Part shown: positions 35,842-49,607 of the stretch, in pieces | Numbering within the stretch: the first letter of the stretch is position 1 | Layout of the letters: each line of letters starts with the position of its first letter | NCBI GenBank assembly: GCA_038025085.1 | Contig: CM076139.1 | Location: 45,178,807-45,242,806, forward strand | DNA length: 64,000 bases | Direction: 5' to 3' | From: Tetragonia tetragonoides | Taxonomy: Eukaryota; Streptophyta; Magnoliopsida; Caryophyllales; Aizoaceae | The notes under the pieces: model-generated | Told to the model about the DNA's origin: nothing | What the model saw: only the letters and a program-made list of their open reading frames with translations | Database searches by the model: none | Position numbers and translations under genes: made by a program

Positions 35842-36082
35842 GAAGTTATAATTTGTGATTCTCCTAATATTTAGTTTTAGGAAGCTTTCCTATAATTTGT
35901 GATTCTCTGTATATTTAGTTTTAGGAAGTTTTCCTCTCCTTATTATTTGCCCTTATTATAGGCTGATTATGGGCTTGATACTCGCCTAATTTAGGCTCCA
36001 GTTTGTGTATATATTTGAGGTATTCCCTCACCTAATAATACAGAAAACCATTAAACACAAAACTCTGTCTTCAAACTTTTCA
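35827..36082 (+). repeat. Copia 3' LTR
   Basis: 256 bp, same limits as the 5' LTR, followed by the target duplication CCTAC. Confidence 0.95.
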
Positions 36083-36506
36083 CCTACTTCATGTATATTG
36101 TATTCACAATGTATTTGCTACAACTGTTTTATTGAAGTTAAAGATCGTCTTATTAAAGTTTTTGTGTTAATTGCATTGGCGGATCCATCGGTATCCAATT
36201 CCCTAGCTAGTTCCTTCATGTTTAATTTGTACAAAGCTCCTCATTAGTCATCACTTAAAATTATTACTTCCACAAAGACTTTAGACTTTTTTTATCTTTG
36301 CAAATAGAGCTGACAGCCTGTGGATTGATTTTCTACTAGGAGTATATATCACGGATGAATTAATTAATCAATCTAGTAAAGTTCTTCACCGTAATTAAAA
36401 ATTGATAAATCCCGTTCAGTTACGTTATTAAAAGAGAAGTTTTCGATATGTTTGCCTATATGATACTATCATGAACTGAACAAATCCAATATTTGACCTT
36501 AACAAA
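36083..36506. promoter_or_regulatory. Upstream region of CXE at 36507
   Basis: AT-rich intergenic DNA that was the 3' flank of the frameshifted CXE before the copia insertion. No clear promoter element can be fixed. Confidence 0.3.
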
Positions 36507-37571
36507 ATGGAAGCCATTACTAGAGCATCACTCACTACTCTATTTTTCTTCATCCTTATCCTATTCATTACCTCACTCCAAGCAACTCCCAACCTTCAAA
36601 ACTCCACAACCCAAGATCCGTATGCTTTGCTCCACGTAATACCAAACCCGGATGGCTCACTCACCCGCCCCGAACAATACTTTCCAACCGTCCCTCCTAA
36701 TACTTCTAGTCTTTCCTACTCCAAAGACATCCCCCTCAACCCGGCAAAAAACACCTGGGTCCGAATCTACATCCCAAACGGGTCGGACCCTCCACGACAC
36801 GGATCAAAGCTCCCTGTCCTTGTCTTCGCCCACAGGGGTGGGTTCGTCATACTTAGTGCAGCCACACCCAAGTTCGACGCTTTCTGCTCGAAAGCATCGA
36901 ATCAACTCAACGCATTGGTGGTCTCCGTTGAGTATCGCCTTGCCCCCGAGCACCGTCTCCCCGCTGCATACGACGACGTTTTGGAGGCCTTGTATTGGCT
37001 CAAAGAGGGAAATGATGAGTGGATTAGAGCGTATGGGGATGTATCAAGGTGTGTTCTAATGGGGGAGAGTGCAGGGGGAAACATAGTTTACAACATTGGA
37101 TTGCGGGTATCAACTTTGGTCAACGATCTCAAGCCTTTGGTTATCAAAGGTCTTGTTTTAATCCAGCCTTATTTTGGCGGAGTTAAACGGGTGAGGTCAG
37201 AGTTGAGGTTCGAGAATGCTAAGGTTTTGCCTTTGGTGGTCAATGATTTGTTGTGGGAATTGTCTTTACCAATTGGGGCTAATAGGAACCATTTGTATTG
37301 CAACCCGTTTTTTGGTGACGGGTCGGATAACTTGAAGGAAATACGAGATCTGGGTTGGCGGGTTGGGATGGTAGGATGTGATGGAGACCCGCTTTATGAC
37401 CGGCAAGTCGAACTGGTTAAGTTGATGGAGAAACAAGGGGTAAGAGTGATTGCTAATTTTAGTGAAGGGGGTACCCATGGTGTGTTTACTGGGGAGCCTG
37501 ATAGAGCTCAAGTGGTGTTCCAAGTTGTGAAAAGTGTGTTAGCTCCTTGTCTTGAGACTCAAATGCTGTAG
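36507..37571 (+). CDS. Carboxylesterase with signal peptide and altered oxyanion motif
   Basis: An intronless frame of 354 residues. Residues 1-27 (TLFFFILILFITSLQA) form a signal peptide or anchor, so a secreted or endomembrane protein is expected, unlike the cytosolic copies. The catalytic Ser188 (GESAGG), Asp294 (DGDPLYD) and His324 (GGTHGVF) are present. The conserved HGGG oxyanion-hole motif reads HRGG at 109-112, and VDYRLAPE reads VEYRLAPE (~140-147). An Arg in the oxyanion loop would probably impair or change catalysis; this is inference. The frame is otherwise clean, so it may be a functional divergent member, a non-catalytic binder or an early pseudogene. Confidence 0.88.
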   Translation: MEAITRASLTTLFFFILILFITSLQATPNLQNSTTQDPYALLHVIPNPDGSLTRPEQYFPTVPPNTSSLSYSKDIPLNPAKNTWVRIYIPNGSDPPRHGSKLPVLVFAHRGGFVILSAATPKFDAFCSKASNQLNALVVSVEYRLAPEHRLPAAYDDVLEALYWLKEGNDEWIRAYGDVSRCVLMGESAGGNIVYNIGLRVSTLVNDLKPLVIKGLVLIQPYFGGVKRVRSELRFENAKVLPLVVNDLLWELSLPIGANRNHLYCNPFFGDGSDNLKEIRDLGWRVGMVGCDGDPLYDRQVELVKLMEKQGVRVIANFSEGGTHGVFTGEPDRAQVVFQVVKSVLAPCLETQML

Positions 37572-38877
37572 ACTTATAGTGCCCGTTTGTTAAAAAGTTT
37601 GTGATGATTATTGTGTCAATTATTTAGGGGCTTATTGTGTCATGATGTATAATTGTTGACCCATCTATTTTTAATTGCTTGATGTTATCAGTTTTTTTTA
37701 GCTATGGTCCTTTGCATCTCGGAATAGAGATTTGATACGTTAGTACTCCCTCACTTGATCCCAAATAAATTTTCTTTTTTTTTTTTGAGGTTAAAGTTAA
37801 CAAATTTTTGACCGTTAATTTGTAAAAATTAAAATTGTGAAGACTTACAATAAATAATATGAGATAACAAGTTACAGAGAGAAAAAAACCCTAGCCTCCT
37901 TTTCTCTCTCAATATCTTGAAGTTCTATAGGGTATGAAATTGGGGCTGTCGTTGGTTATCTACCAGCGATAAGCCCCTCTTTCTAGTTGTTTTTTTCCTT
38001 TCTTCCATTGTTATTGAGTTTTTGTTTGAGTAGATCAATAAAATTCGCTCCATTGTGAGGTTTTAATCACTCCTTTTGGTGAGATTTCGATCAAATCAAT
38101 TGTGAGGTAAATTTGACTCCTTTTGTGAGGTTCATTTTGACTCCTTTTGTGAGGTTAATTTTGACTCCTTTTTGTGAGGATTATCTCTTCATCTTTGGAG
38201 GGATCTTTGGTAGTTTCTGGTTTATGGAGTTCGGTAGGGTGTCCTCTGCTCAGAGGTTTTTTTTCTTGGCTACAGGACATCTCAGTCTCTATCTTAATGG
38301 TTCGGAATTGAAGGTAGAACGTGAAGTAGATAGTTTGGACTTCGGTTCGTTCATACGGGTATACTGCGAATCTTATTCTTCAAGAGTCCGTCTATAATGT
38401 CAGAGTGGTGCATTCATCAAGGCTATGACAGGGTCTTCCGCAAAGAGGCTGTGTTATAGAAAACAGCGATACAAAGGAAGCCGTTCGGAATTGTTAAATT
38501 TCAAGTGCTTGATAGTCTTTCTATTAGAATATTTTCTGATGTTTTAGATCCGTTTATTGTTGAATTTGATATCGTTTGTAGATGCCGTATGACCTATTAT
38601 TAATGCAACTCCTAATTTTCCCTTCAAAAAAAAAAACAAAAAATAATATTTGCTAATAAACACATAAACCATACATCGCACGTAAATGTAACTAGTTGTT
38701 ATCAAAGATTGGAACGTTCTCAAAGATAGCAACACTGGAGCAGGGTTGTCACATTTGGAACAAAAAAAAAAATCAAACATTGACTCTAGTCCCACCCTCC
38801 AATGGGGAAAAAATAACAGCATAATGACATTTTGCTAGTCAATGACCTTATTACTTGGAAGGCAAGGCGAAAGCAAC
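37572..38877. other. Intergenic DNA with probable retroposed segment
   Basis: 37861-38640 looks like an insertion. It ends in an A-rich tail (38624-38644) and AATAATAT occurs at both edges. It includes about four ~28-base repeats (GACTCCTTTTGTGAGGTT) at 38045-38180. No reverse transcriptase was found, so the class is unsure. Confidence 0.4.
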
Positions 38878-38884
38878 TATAAAA
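38836..38884 (+). promoter_or_regulatory. Probable CXE promoter: TATA box and W-box-like site
   Basis: TATAAAA at 38878-38884 lies 138 bases before the ATG at 39022, followed by a pyrimidine-rich leader. AGTCAATGACC at ~38837 contains the W-box core TTGACT on the - strand. The W-box and much of the leader recur before the stub at 42554, where the corresponding TATA position reads CATAAAAC. Use of either site is inferred. Confidence 0.5.
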
Positions 38885-39021
38885 CCCATCCACCAGAAAA
38901 AGCTTAACTAACATCACTACATCAGTTTCCTCTGCTTCATCTACCTACCTCCCCTCCAATTTGTCCATTTCTCTTTCATCCATTCATCCCTCCCTCAATC
39001 AGTAGTTCCAGTCAATCGAAA

Positions 39022-40020
39022 ATGTCAGACTCCCCCAACCCCAACTCATCATCCATGGATGATCTTTATGAGCAACACCACCTAATCCCCAACCCGGATG
39101 GCTCCATCACCCGCCTCCATGAGTTCTTCCCCACAGTCCCACCATCTGTCGAGGATCCGTCCTCGCTTTCGCTTTCCAAAGATGTTCAATTGAACCCAGT
39201 TAACAATACGTTCGTTCGTCTTTTTCTCTCCCGCCAAGCTATCACTGGACCGGTAGTGAATAAGCTACCGATCCTGGTGTTTGCTCATGGCGGCGGAATG
39301 ATCATTTGCAGCACCGCCACCCCCATCTACCACGAGTTCTGCTCGGCAGCCGCGAGTGAACTCGGAGCACTTGTTGTATCCGTTGATTACCGCCTCGCCC
39401 CCGAGCACCGCCTCCCCGCTGCCTACGACGACGTTTTAGACGCGTTGACATGGGTCAGGGACGCAAAGGAAGAGTGGGTGATTAAGTATGGGGATTTATC
39501 TAGGTGTGTTCTGATGGGAGACAGTGCTGGGGGTAATATAGTCTACCAAGCCGGTTTAATGGCAGCGGCTCGGTTCGATGATTTAATTAAGCCCTTGATT
39601 ATTCGTGGCTTGGTCTTAGTCCAACCATTCTTTGGTGGGTCAACCAAGACTGGTTCGGAGCTCCGATTAGTTGATGATACGGTTTTGCCTCTCAAAACGA
39701 GTCAGTTTTGTTGGGGGCTTGCTTTGCCCATAGGGGCTAATCAAAGTCATGAGTATTGTGACCCGAGTGCTGGTGGCGGATCAAGTTTGATAGATTTGGT
39801 TCGGGATTTGAAATGGCGGGTCGGGGTAATTGCTTCAGAAGGTGACCCGCTTAATGACCGGGCTGTGGAGTTGGCCAAATTGTTAGAGACGAAAGGGGTG
39901 GTTGTCAAATGCTTGTTTGATGGCAAGGATGTCAAGCACGGATCATTTGTTACGGATAGCACTACGAACAAGGAAAAGAGGAAGGAACTGCTTAATTTTC
40001 TCATGGATTTTCTTTCTTAG
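39022..40020 (+). CDS. Carboxylesterase (CXE family), intact
   Basis: An intronless frame of 332 residues. Shows HGGG (89-92), nucleophile elbow GDSAGG with Ser168, VDYRLAPEH, Asp275 in SEGDPLND and His306 in DVKHGSF. This is the complete triad of the plant CXE/HSL-type alpha/beta hydrolases. No signal peptide, so probably cytosolic. It keeps GDSAGG, the commonest elbow form, where the neighbours have GESxGG. After HGGG it has MIICS instead of FVFCS, which lines the acyl pocket, so substrate preference may differ. Its promoter and first ~45 codons are duplicated 3.5 kb downstream (42370-42657). The substrate is unknown. Confidence 0.93.
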   Translation: MSDSPNPNSSSMDDLYEQHHLIPNPDGSITRLHEFFPTVPPSVEDPSSLSLSKDVQLNPVNNTFVRLFLSRQAITGPVVNKLPILVFAHGGGMIICSTATPIYHEFCSAAASELGALVVSVDYRLAPEHRLPAAYDDVLDALTWVRDAKEEWVIKYGDLSRCVLMGDSAGGNIVYQAGLMAAARFDDLIKPLIIRGLVLVQPFFGGSTKTGSELRLVDDTVLPLKTSQFCWGLALPIGANQSHEYCDPSAGGGSSLIDLVRDLKWRVGVIASEGDPLNDRAVELAKLLETKGVVVKCLFDGKDVKHGSFVTDSTTNKEKRKELLNFLMDFLS

Positions 40021-40081
40021 TTAAGAGACTTATAATTTTGTACCATGTTCACGAGATGCTATAAATTAGGGGTGAAACTTA

Positions 40082-40337
40082 GGGTGCTTAGTTTACACAG
40101 TTTAGTTTAGATGTCAATTCTGTTATTTTAAATTAAGTTAAATGATGTTTAGTTCACTTCAGTGATGTTGAGTTTAAAAACATATTATTGGTCTTATATA
40201 TCAAATTGGGTTCAATTCAATTCAATTGTGTCCTGTTCAATTCAGTAGTGTCTAGTTCAATTCAGTAGTGTCCAGTTTAGTGATATTGAATTCAGTTCAA
40301 TTCAGTTCTGGTAAGTTCAACTCTAACAAACGCATCC
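40082..40337. mobile_element. Tourist-like MITE
   Basis: 256 bp with ends GGGTGCTTAGTTT and, inverted, GGATGCGTTTGTT, flanked by TTA on both sides (40079-40081 and 40338-40340). Interior rich in TTCAATTCAGT words as in 1977-2199. Non-coding. Confidence 0.68.
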
Positions 40338-41376
40338 TTATTCGGATAAAAACCAATGTCCGTCCAAACTAATCCAAACTGAATTAGTCAATTTAGATTG
40401 GACTTTTGCAATTTCGGACTAGATTCGGACTCAAAAAATAAAAAATTTGGATTTGGATTCGGACTCGACCCTTTAAAGTCCAAACCAAAATTTTTGAATA
40501 AAATATAATTTTTTATTTTTATATCTTTATATACATGTGAATATGTAGTTTAAAAAATCTATCTATTGTTGACTCACTTAACCATATTCTTTTCATCGCC
40601 TACATGTTGTATTGCATAGCATACTACTTCGTTTGGTTTTGTTCTACGATGCATCCCTATTGCATTTCATTTTGTCTCACTCATGTTCTATAACGCAATA
40701 TGTTTTGTTTCGATCAGTTCCTATTTCGTTCAGCTTCGTCTCGCTTCTTATCCTTCTATTTAAAAGAACATGACATCTTCATAAAATCCCAAAACCTTAT
40801 GTAACGTTTGCACCTTACACTAAATAGTATTTTCAAAAAATATTTTTAAAATTATGTATTTATATATTTAGTTATTTACAAGTATGTATGATCAAAGTGT
40901 TATTTTAGACGAATGTAGTATTATAGAGTATTTAGTTATTTACATTTGTGTATGGTCAAAGTATACTCTATTCCTCCCAATTATACTTTCCATTTGGTTT
41001 TCACACAGTTTTCAACACAATATTTTGAACATATAAAAAATTTAGGTATATAAAAATAAAAGTTTGGAAAAAATTGTTATTGTAAAAATAACAATATAAA
41101 AAAGAGTATTTTTCTCTTTTAAATTTTCATTTTTTTTCACAAAATCAATATAGCCAAAAAGACAAAAAGTCAAATGAAAAACATCATTGGAACGGTAGGA
41201 GCAGTAAATGTATGGATCGCTAGATTATTGTTTCCTGCGCTTCTGTGTAAATATGGACTACTGCTGGATTATGGTGTGGTATGTTTATGGAAGCGTTATT
41301 TAGTACTAAACTTATCTGAACTAAACTGAATTGAACAAAATTTTATATAAGACAAAAAATAAGCTTTTGAGCTCAG
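40338..41376. other. AT-rich intergenic DNA, no gene
   Basis: 40345-40490 has repeated GGATTCGGACTCG-type words, possibly an old TE. The rest is AT-rich with no recognisable feature. Confidence 0.4.
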
Positions 41377-41386
41377 CACCACTAAA

Positions 41387-42105
41387 ATATATATTTTTTT
41401 TGGGTAAAAATTAGAACATTAATATTAAACATATTCAAAAAGGCCTCTGTAATTAGTCCGGCTTTGGCCTCATACAACCTAGTCTGTCCTCCTGCACAAT
41501 AATATTACAAGCCAGGGGAGGGGAGTTCCAAAACACTTTTGTTCAAAATTAGTACAATCCGATCGAGTTAATTTAGCTAGTTTATCTGCTGCCCTATTTC
41601 TGCTTCTGTCTTCAAACTTGATGATTATTGTAGGGTTCCTACTCAGCATTGCCCTGCAATCCATTATCAAATTGATCAGTTTATAATGACTCTCATCCTT
41701 GGATGAGATCAGATTAACCGCTTTCTGTGAGTCAGTAGTTATTTCAACATGATGCCAGCTCTGTTGATTAGTCCATTTTAGATTTAGGATAACAACTTTC
41801 AACTCTACATGAAGTGCATTTGATGCTGTTGTTTTTCTGGAGAATCCTCCTTTCCATTCCACCAAATGATCCCTGCAAACACTTGCACATCCTGTCTCGA
41901 GATTTTTTTTTTTGTAAATGATGCATCAACATTTTTTTTTTGGTGAAATGATGCATCAACATTAATCTTAAGCGAGTTTAAAGGTGGGGGTATCCAAGGA
42001 TCATGATTAGCTAGTATGTGGGAAATAACCTGTGGTTGGGTTTACTAGAAAGGTTTAAGGTTTCTTGATTTGGCTTTGAATGTAGAGAGTTGAAAAACTC
42101 CCAAA
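41387..42105 (-). mobile_element. 5'-truncated LINE with RNase H domain
   Basis: A 719-bp insert between 10-bp direct repeats CACCACTAAA (41377-41386 and 42106-42115). The A tail is seen as T's at 41389-41401, so the element reads on the - strand. It encodes an RVT_3 RNase H domain (ALHVELKVVILNLKW, VEITTDSQKAVNLISS, IKFEDRSRNRAADKLAKL) at 41865-41479. This is the 3' end of a plant LINE. Confidence 0.85.
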
Positions 42106-42369
42106 CACCACTAAACTGAATTGAACATCACTTAATTGAATCGTAAATCACTTAATTAACCGTATAAATTCTAAACAGCACACCCTTTATAGACTGTGTT
42201 TATATATAGTTCTACTAGGATTTTACAAAAACTTATTTGTTCACACGCTTTTGCAAAACAAGTATTCAAGCATTTTTTCTTTCCGACAACTAAAAACTGG
42301 AGTAGAAATTGTCATCATAGAATTGTAACACTGGAGCAGTAGTTGTCACAATTGGACCCAAAAAATCAA

Positions 42370-42657
42370 CACATTACTAGTCAATGACCTCAGTACTTGG
42401 AAGGCAAGGCAAAAGCCACCATAAAACCAAACGCACCAGCAAAAGCTTAACATCGACCAGTTTCCTCTGCTTCATCTACGTACCTACCTCCCTTTTCATT
42501 TGTCCATTTCTCTTTCATCCATTCCTCCCTCAATCGGTAATTCCACTCAACCCATGGATGACCTTTATGAGCGACTCCACCTAATCCCCAACCCCGACGG
42601 CTCCCTCACGCGCCCCCACGAGTTCTTCCCCACTGTCCCTCCGTCTGTCGAGGACCC
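42370..42657 (+). pseudogene. Carboxylesterase 5' stub with duplicated promoter
   Basis: Promoter, leader and first codons are a copy of the 38830-39160 region. ATG 42554 opens MDDLYERLHLIPNPDGSLTR and runs 34-35 codons to VEDP. Compared with the 39022 gene it lacks the first 11 codons, starting at that gene's internal Met. At 42658 homology ends abruptly and repeat R2 begins. No catalytic part is left. The break falls only about five codons before the point where the truncated copy at 24042 resumes. Confidence 0.8.
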
Positions 42658-42857
42658 GTTCCAAACATGATGATCAATTACCACCTCCGCCTTATACTAG
42701 TTTTTGTGTTAAGATGCACAATCTTAAAAAAGAAAGTTGTAATAGTCATGGTGGAATTTCTAGGTGATCATGAGGTCTAATTTGATACGCAATATAATAT
42801 TGTACCCATCAGCCAAAGTTAATCACTTCAAGGCAATATGAAGCAGTCGTAAGGACC
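42658..42857. repeat. Dispersed repeat R2, copy B
   Basis: Near-identical to 23686-23890, starting GTTCCAAACATGATGATCAA directly after the CXE stub. Confidence 0.75.
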
Positions 42858-43336
42858 CTAGGACAGCGGCTCCAAATGGGCCGCTAAACAAATGCTTGTT
42901 TTTTTATTCCCAATTGACCCTAACACTTAATCAGACTCTCGCTCACACAATAAACATTTTCTCTCACTCAACCTTCGCTGAGCAAATGCTTGTTTTGTAT
43001 TTGGAATCAGTGTTTCTATATTTGTTAGAAAATAACTTTGTTGATTAATGGTGCCCTTGTATTGCATTTACAGCACAACCGCTGTCGTAAGTCACTTACA
43101 ACAGCGGTTGGTCAACGACCGCTATCGTTTGTTAAAGCTAAGTCAAGAGTCAAACTTGACCGACCTACGATAGCGGTCAGATTGGAACCACTGTCTTAAG
43201 CCACCTACGACAACGGTCAACACGGAATCGTTGCCGTAGGTGTTTGACATACTACTACACTCGAGACAAAACATGGTCGGAACCGTTGTCGTAGGCCCAA
43301 ATCGACCACTGTTGTAGGTGTTTTTTTGGTGTAGTG
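42858..43336. mobile_element. CACTA-type end with subterminal repeats
   Basis: The right edge GGTGTTTTTTTGGTGTAGTG (43317-43336) is a CACTA-type terminus. The preceding ~260 bases carry about eight copies of a CTACGACARCGGT-like word in both orientations, a typical subterminal zone. No matching left terminus is seen, so it is truncated or strongly deleted. It belongs to a different family from the 10.8-20.9 kb CACTA. Confidence 0.65.
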
Positions 43337-43340
43337 TGAG

Positions 43341-43459
43341 TTACCACCTCCGCCTCTTACTAGTTTTTGTGTTAACATGCACAATCTTAAAAAAGAAAGC
43401 TCTAATGGTCGATGGTGGAATTTCTAGGTGATCATGAGGTTAATTTGATCCGCAAGAGA
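43341..43459. repeat. Dispersed repeat R2, copy C (partial)
   Basis: TTACCACCTCCGCC to GATCATGAGG matches copies A and B but lacks their first ~16 and last ~80 bases. Confidence 0.7.
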
Positions 43460-43464
43460 CTTAT

Positions 43465-43729
43465 TAGAGGATCTGTTTGATTCACCTGAAAAAACTAAAC
43501 TGAGCTAAACTAATTTTTTTTAATTTACCGCGTTGACCATTTTAAAATTATCCAAACATATTCAATATTAGACTCATTTTTAAAAGTATACTTTGAGATT
43601 TTTATGATGACATAGTTATCATCATTAATTTATTTTTGAATAAAAAGTTATCTGAGTGATAAATTTACTCATAAACCGATGAACTGGACTGAACTGAATT
43701 TAAGTAAAATTAAACTGAATCAAAGAGAG
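43465..43729. mobile_element. Tourist-like MITE
   Basis: Left end GGATCTGTTTGATTCACC, right end inverted CCTCTCTTTGATTCAG, with TTA near both borders. The interior resembles the copy at 1977-2199 (ACTGAACTGAATTTAAGT, GAATAAAAAGTTAT). Confidence 0.55.
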
Positions 43730-43968
43730 GCTTATTGTTTTACATATTACTACAATAGTACAATGTTTTTAATGCTAGTAAACTACCTAGTTCAATTCAA
43801 TCTCAATCTCTCCAATCCAAGAAGGTTGAAGTCTTCAATGATTCTATCACGCCAACTCATAGGAAAGTGCTTTAACGTATCTCTTTCCTTTTGGGAGTTG
43901 AATATTAGTAATGCACAGTAGATAAGCAGCCAAATCGTGGGCAACATCAAACATACATACAACAAGTC

Positions 43969-45285
43969 ATGGCAAAGATGGGGTGTGAAAATAGCAGCAG
44001 TACTCATCATGAGATGTGTAACGACCGTCTGTTGGAAGTGCTTTCGAGGCTTCCAGCCAAGTCTCTTATGCGATTCAAGTCTGTTCCTAAACAATGGTTG
44101 TCTTTTATCACCAATCCCGACATTGTCGAGATGCATCACACCCGTTCCTACACTCGAAAGGATGCTTCTACCCTTGTCATACCTCCCTGGGCCTTCTAAC
44201 CATGTTACCCTACGAGTCGACCTTATAATTACTTCGTTACTCTTGATATGATCAAGAACGCAACCGAGAGTATTAGCACTGCTAGGGCAATCATTCATCA
44301 TGACTTATCATTGCTGCCCCATTATATCAACAGGAAATCAAACATCCTCAATGGTTTGATATGCTTCTATTATTTTTATGATTATGGCACGCCTTACAAT
44401 TACGACGAAATAGGCATGATCTATCTTTATAATCTCACAACTCGTGAAATCCTGTCTCTCCCTACAAGTAGAACTACAACAACAAGATCAAGGATTACTT
44501 GCTGTCGTTGCTTCTTAGGATTTGATCGAACAAATAAGAAGTACAAGGTGATTTGTCTTTGGAAAGATGAAGGTAATGAGTTTGATCCGGTGGAAATCAG
44601 AGTGCATACTATGGGCAGTGAGGACAGTCAATGGAGGCACGTAGACATATCCTGTATCGGTAGTAGTGGACTCAGTTATCTTCGTTGTGATGGGTTTAAA
44701 GATGAAGATGTTGGCTTTTGTGTTGACGGGGTCCTTTACTGGACTTCAGAAGTGGTCGAGGCTAATCAGTCTAGTACAAGAGTCATAATTATGTTCAATG
44801 TTGAACACGAGAATTTCATATTTATCAAGTATCCAACAGTGGCCACTTTATTTTGTAAATTAATCTTAGCACATATTTAAGGTCATTTTTCAGTGGTTGG
44901 GTACTCTTACATGCACTGCCCAGGAAAAAATCAAGCTTTGGAAATTGAGATTACTTTGTGGAAATTTATAGATGGAAAAGACAATGACAAACCTTTGTGG
45001 ACAACAAAGGATACTATCTGCATTTTTCCCGCGGTTGATCGCGTAAGAAACAAGGCTTGGTGCAATCGTTTCGGAGAAGTGTACTACTGCCTCTTCTGTC
45101 GTCCCCCATCTTCAGATGAGTTTATTGTTAACTACTTTGATCTGAACACTGGTATATATGAGGAGCTACGAATAAACGACCCTGAAGGATTACTTTCTAA
45201 TGAAGATCGTCACTTTAACCCTTCTCTAGTGGTTGAGAATATCATTTCCTTGAAGAGCATGACAAAGCACATGTTAGTTATATGA
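43969..45285 (+). pseudogene. F-box protein gene with two in-frame stops
   Basis: One continuous frame of 439 codons. An N-terminal F-box (NDRLLEVLSRLPAKSLMRFKS, ~16-60) is followed by an F-box-associated domain. The latter includes YLYNLTTREILSLP, FLGFDRTNKKYKVICLW, GVLYWTSE and ALEIEITLWKF. F-box proteins of this kind are substrate adaptors of SCF ubiquitin ligases. TAA at 44197-44199 and TAA at 44878-44880 interrupt it, and homology continues in the same frame after each. No plausible intron removes either stop (the possible one around the second is only ~39 bases). No frameshifts were seen, so the loss seems recent. The truncated first product would be the F-box alone (76 residues). Confidence 0.8.
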
Positions 45286-46341
45286 TGCACCAAAAATTAC
45301 TCAAATTGTTTCCTGTATGGAGAGTTTTTGTGGTAATTGCATATAGCTATAGACATTACTTTGTACAATGTAACTCCCCTGTATAGGATTGTGTTCCTTT
45401 CTTTCTTTGCTTTTTTCACATCTGAGATTACATTGTTTTTCTTATCAACAAAGAGTTACTAGAACCTCTCTTCTCCCTTTAACGCACTGATGATGCTTTT
45501 CCTGCTTGCAAACAGGTCTAGAATGCTTTAATGTTTCATTGCCTGCGACCTTGCTTGCTGAGTTCTTGTGTGCACTTTCTTCGTTTCCTTGAAACTTCTG
45601 ACTTTCTTGTTCTCTTTTCTGATAATGGTATCTAGTTAGGTTGATTCTTGTTTGTCACCATTACAAACAGGCTGTAAGTTTCGACATTCCCTTTTATTTT
45701 CATTCTTTTCTTTTGAATAATCTGACTTTGTTTTCCATGAAATTCTATATTCTTTTTTCTCTTACTGCTCATTCCTTTTTCGGTTTGGTTTTCTATTGAA
45801 GAATGCAATTGACTGAGGATCCATTAGATCAAACATGTGGGCAGATAACGCCTCAGCTATTGTAAGTTTCGACATTCCCTTTCATTATCAATGGCAATGT
45901 CATCTCAAAAACAAACTTACAAACTTCGTCCCAGAACCCTGTGTCCTACAAAGATACTTTGACATAGGTATGACAATTGTAGACTAAAACTGCAAAAATC
46001 TTAACAATAGCTGAACCCATTGCAAACTTCATTTCTGATACAATTGTATTTGTATGCTTATGCGTATGCACATGACAAATATAACATTGAAGAGAGGGGT
46101 ACTGTTTTAACTCAGCTGTTTACATGAAGCCGACATAATAGTCCTAGGGGGGAAAATACTACATCCCATACCAACAACATTTCAATCACATAGCCCTGAA
46201 TTATCCACAAAATCAAATGGAAGGACATATAAATCCACCTGTGTTCTATACAGAACATAATATGTACACAAAGATAAGGTGACCAGAACATACAATGGGC
46301 AACCAATGCTGTTCGAAGTCACAACAATAAGAAGCTGGTCT
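45286..46341. other. Intergenic between F-box and MAPK 3' ends
   Basis: Probable 3' UTRs of the two convergent genes plus AT-rich DNA. GTAAGTTTCGACATTCCCTT occurs near 45673 and 45862. No gene seen. Confidence 0.4.

Positions 46342-49607
<3,266 letters not shown>

Larger units (their letters stand above)
30870..36082 (+). mobile_element. Ty1/copia LTR retrotransposon, 5.2 kb
   Basis: Two 256-bp LTRs (30870-31125 and 35827-36082) differ at three positions by eye, all transitions. Both start TG and end CA, and the element is flanked by the 5-bp duplication CCTAC (30865-30869 and 36083-36087). A primer site complementary to initiator tRNA-Met follows the left LTR and a purine tract precedes the right. 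Domain order gag, protease, integrase, RT, RNase H is that of copia. One gag stop and several frameshifts disable it, although the LTRs show it is recent. It lies in the 3' flank of the frameshifted carboxylesterase. Confidence 0.95.

Noticed and set aside
44840..44895. Intron removing the second F-box stop
   Set aside because: The only GT...AG pair around the stop spans about 39 bases, too short for a plant intron, and protein similarity continues through it.
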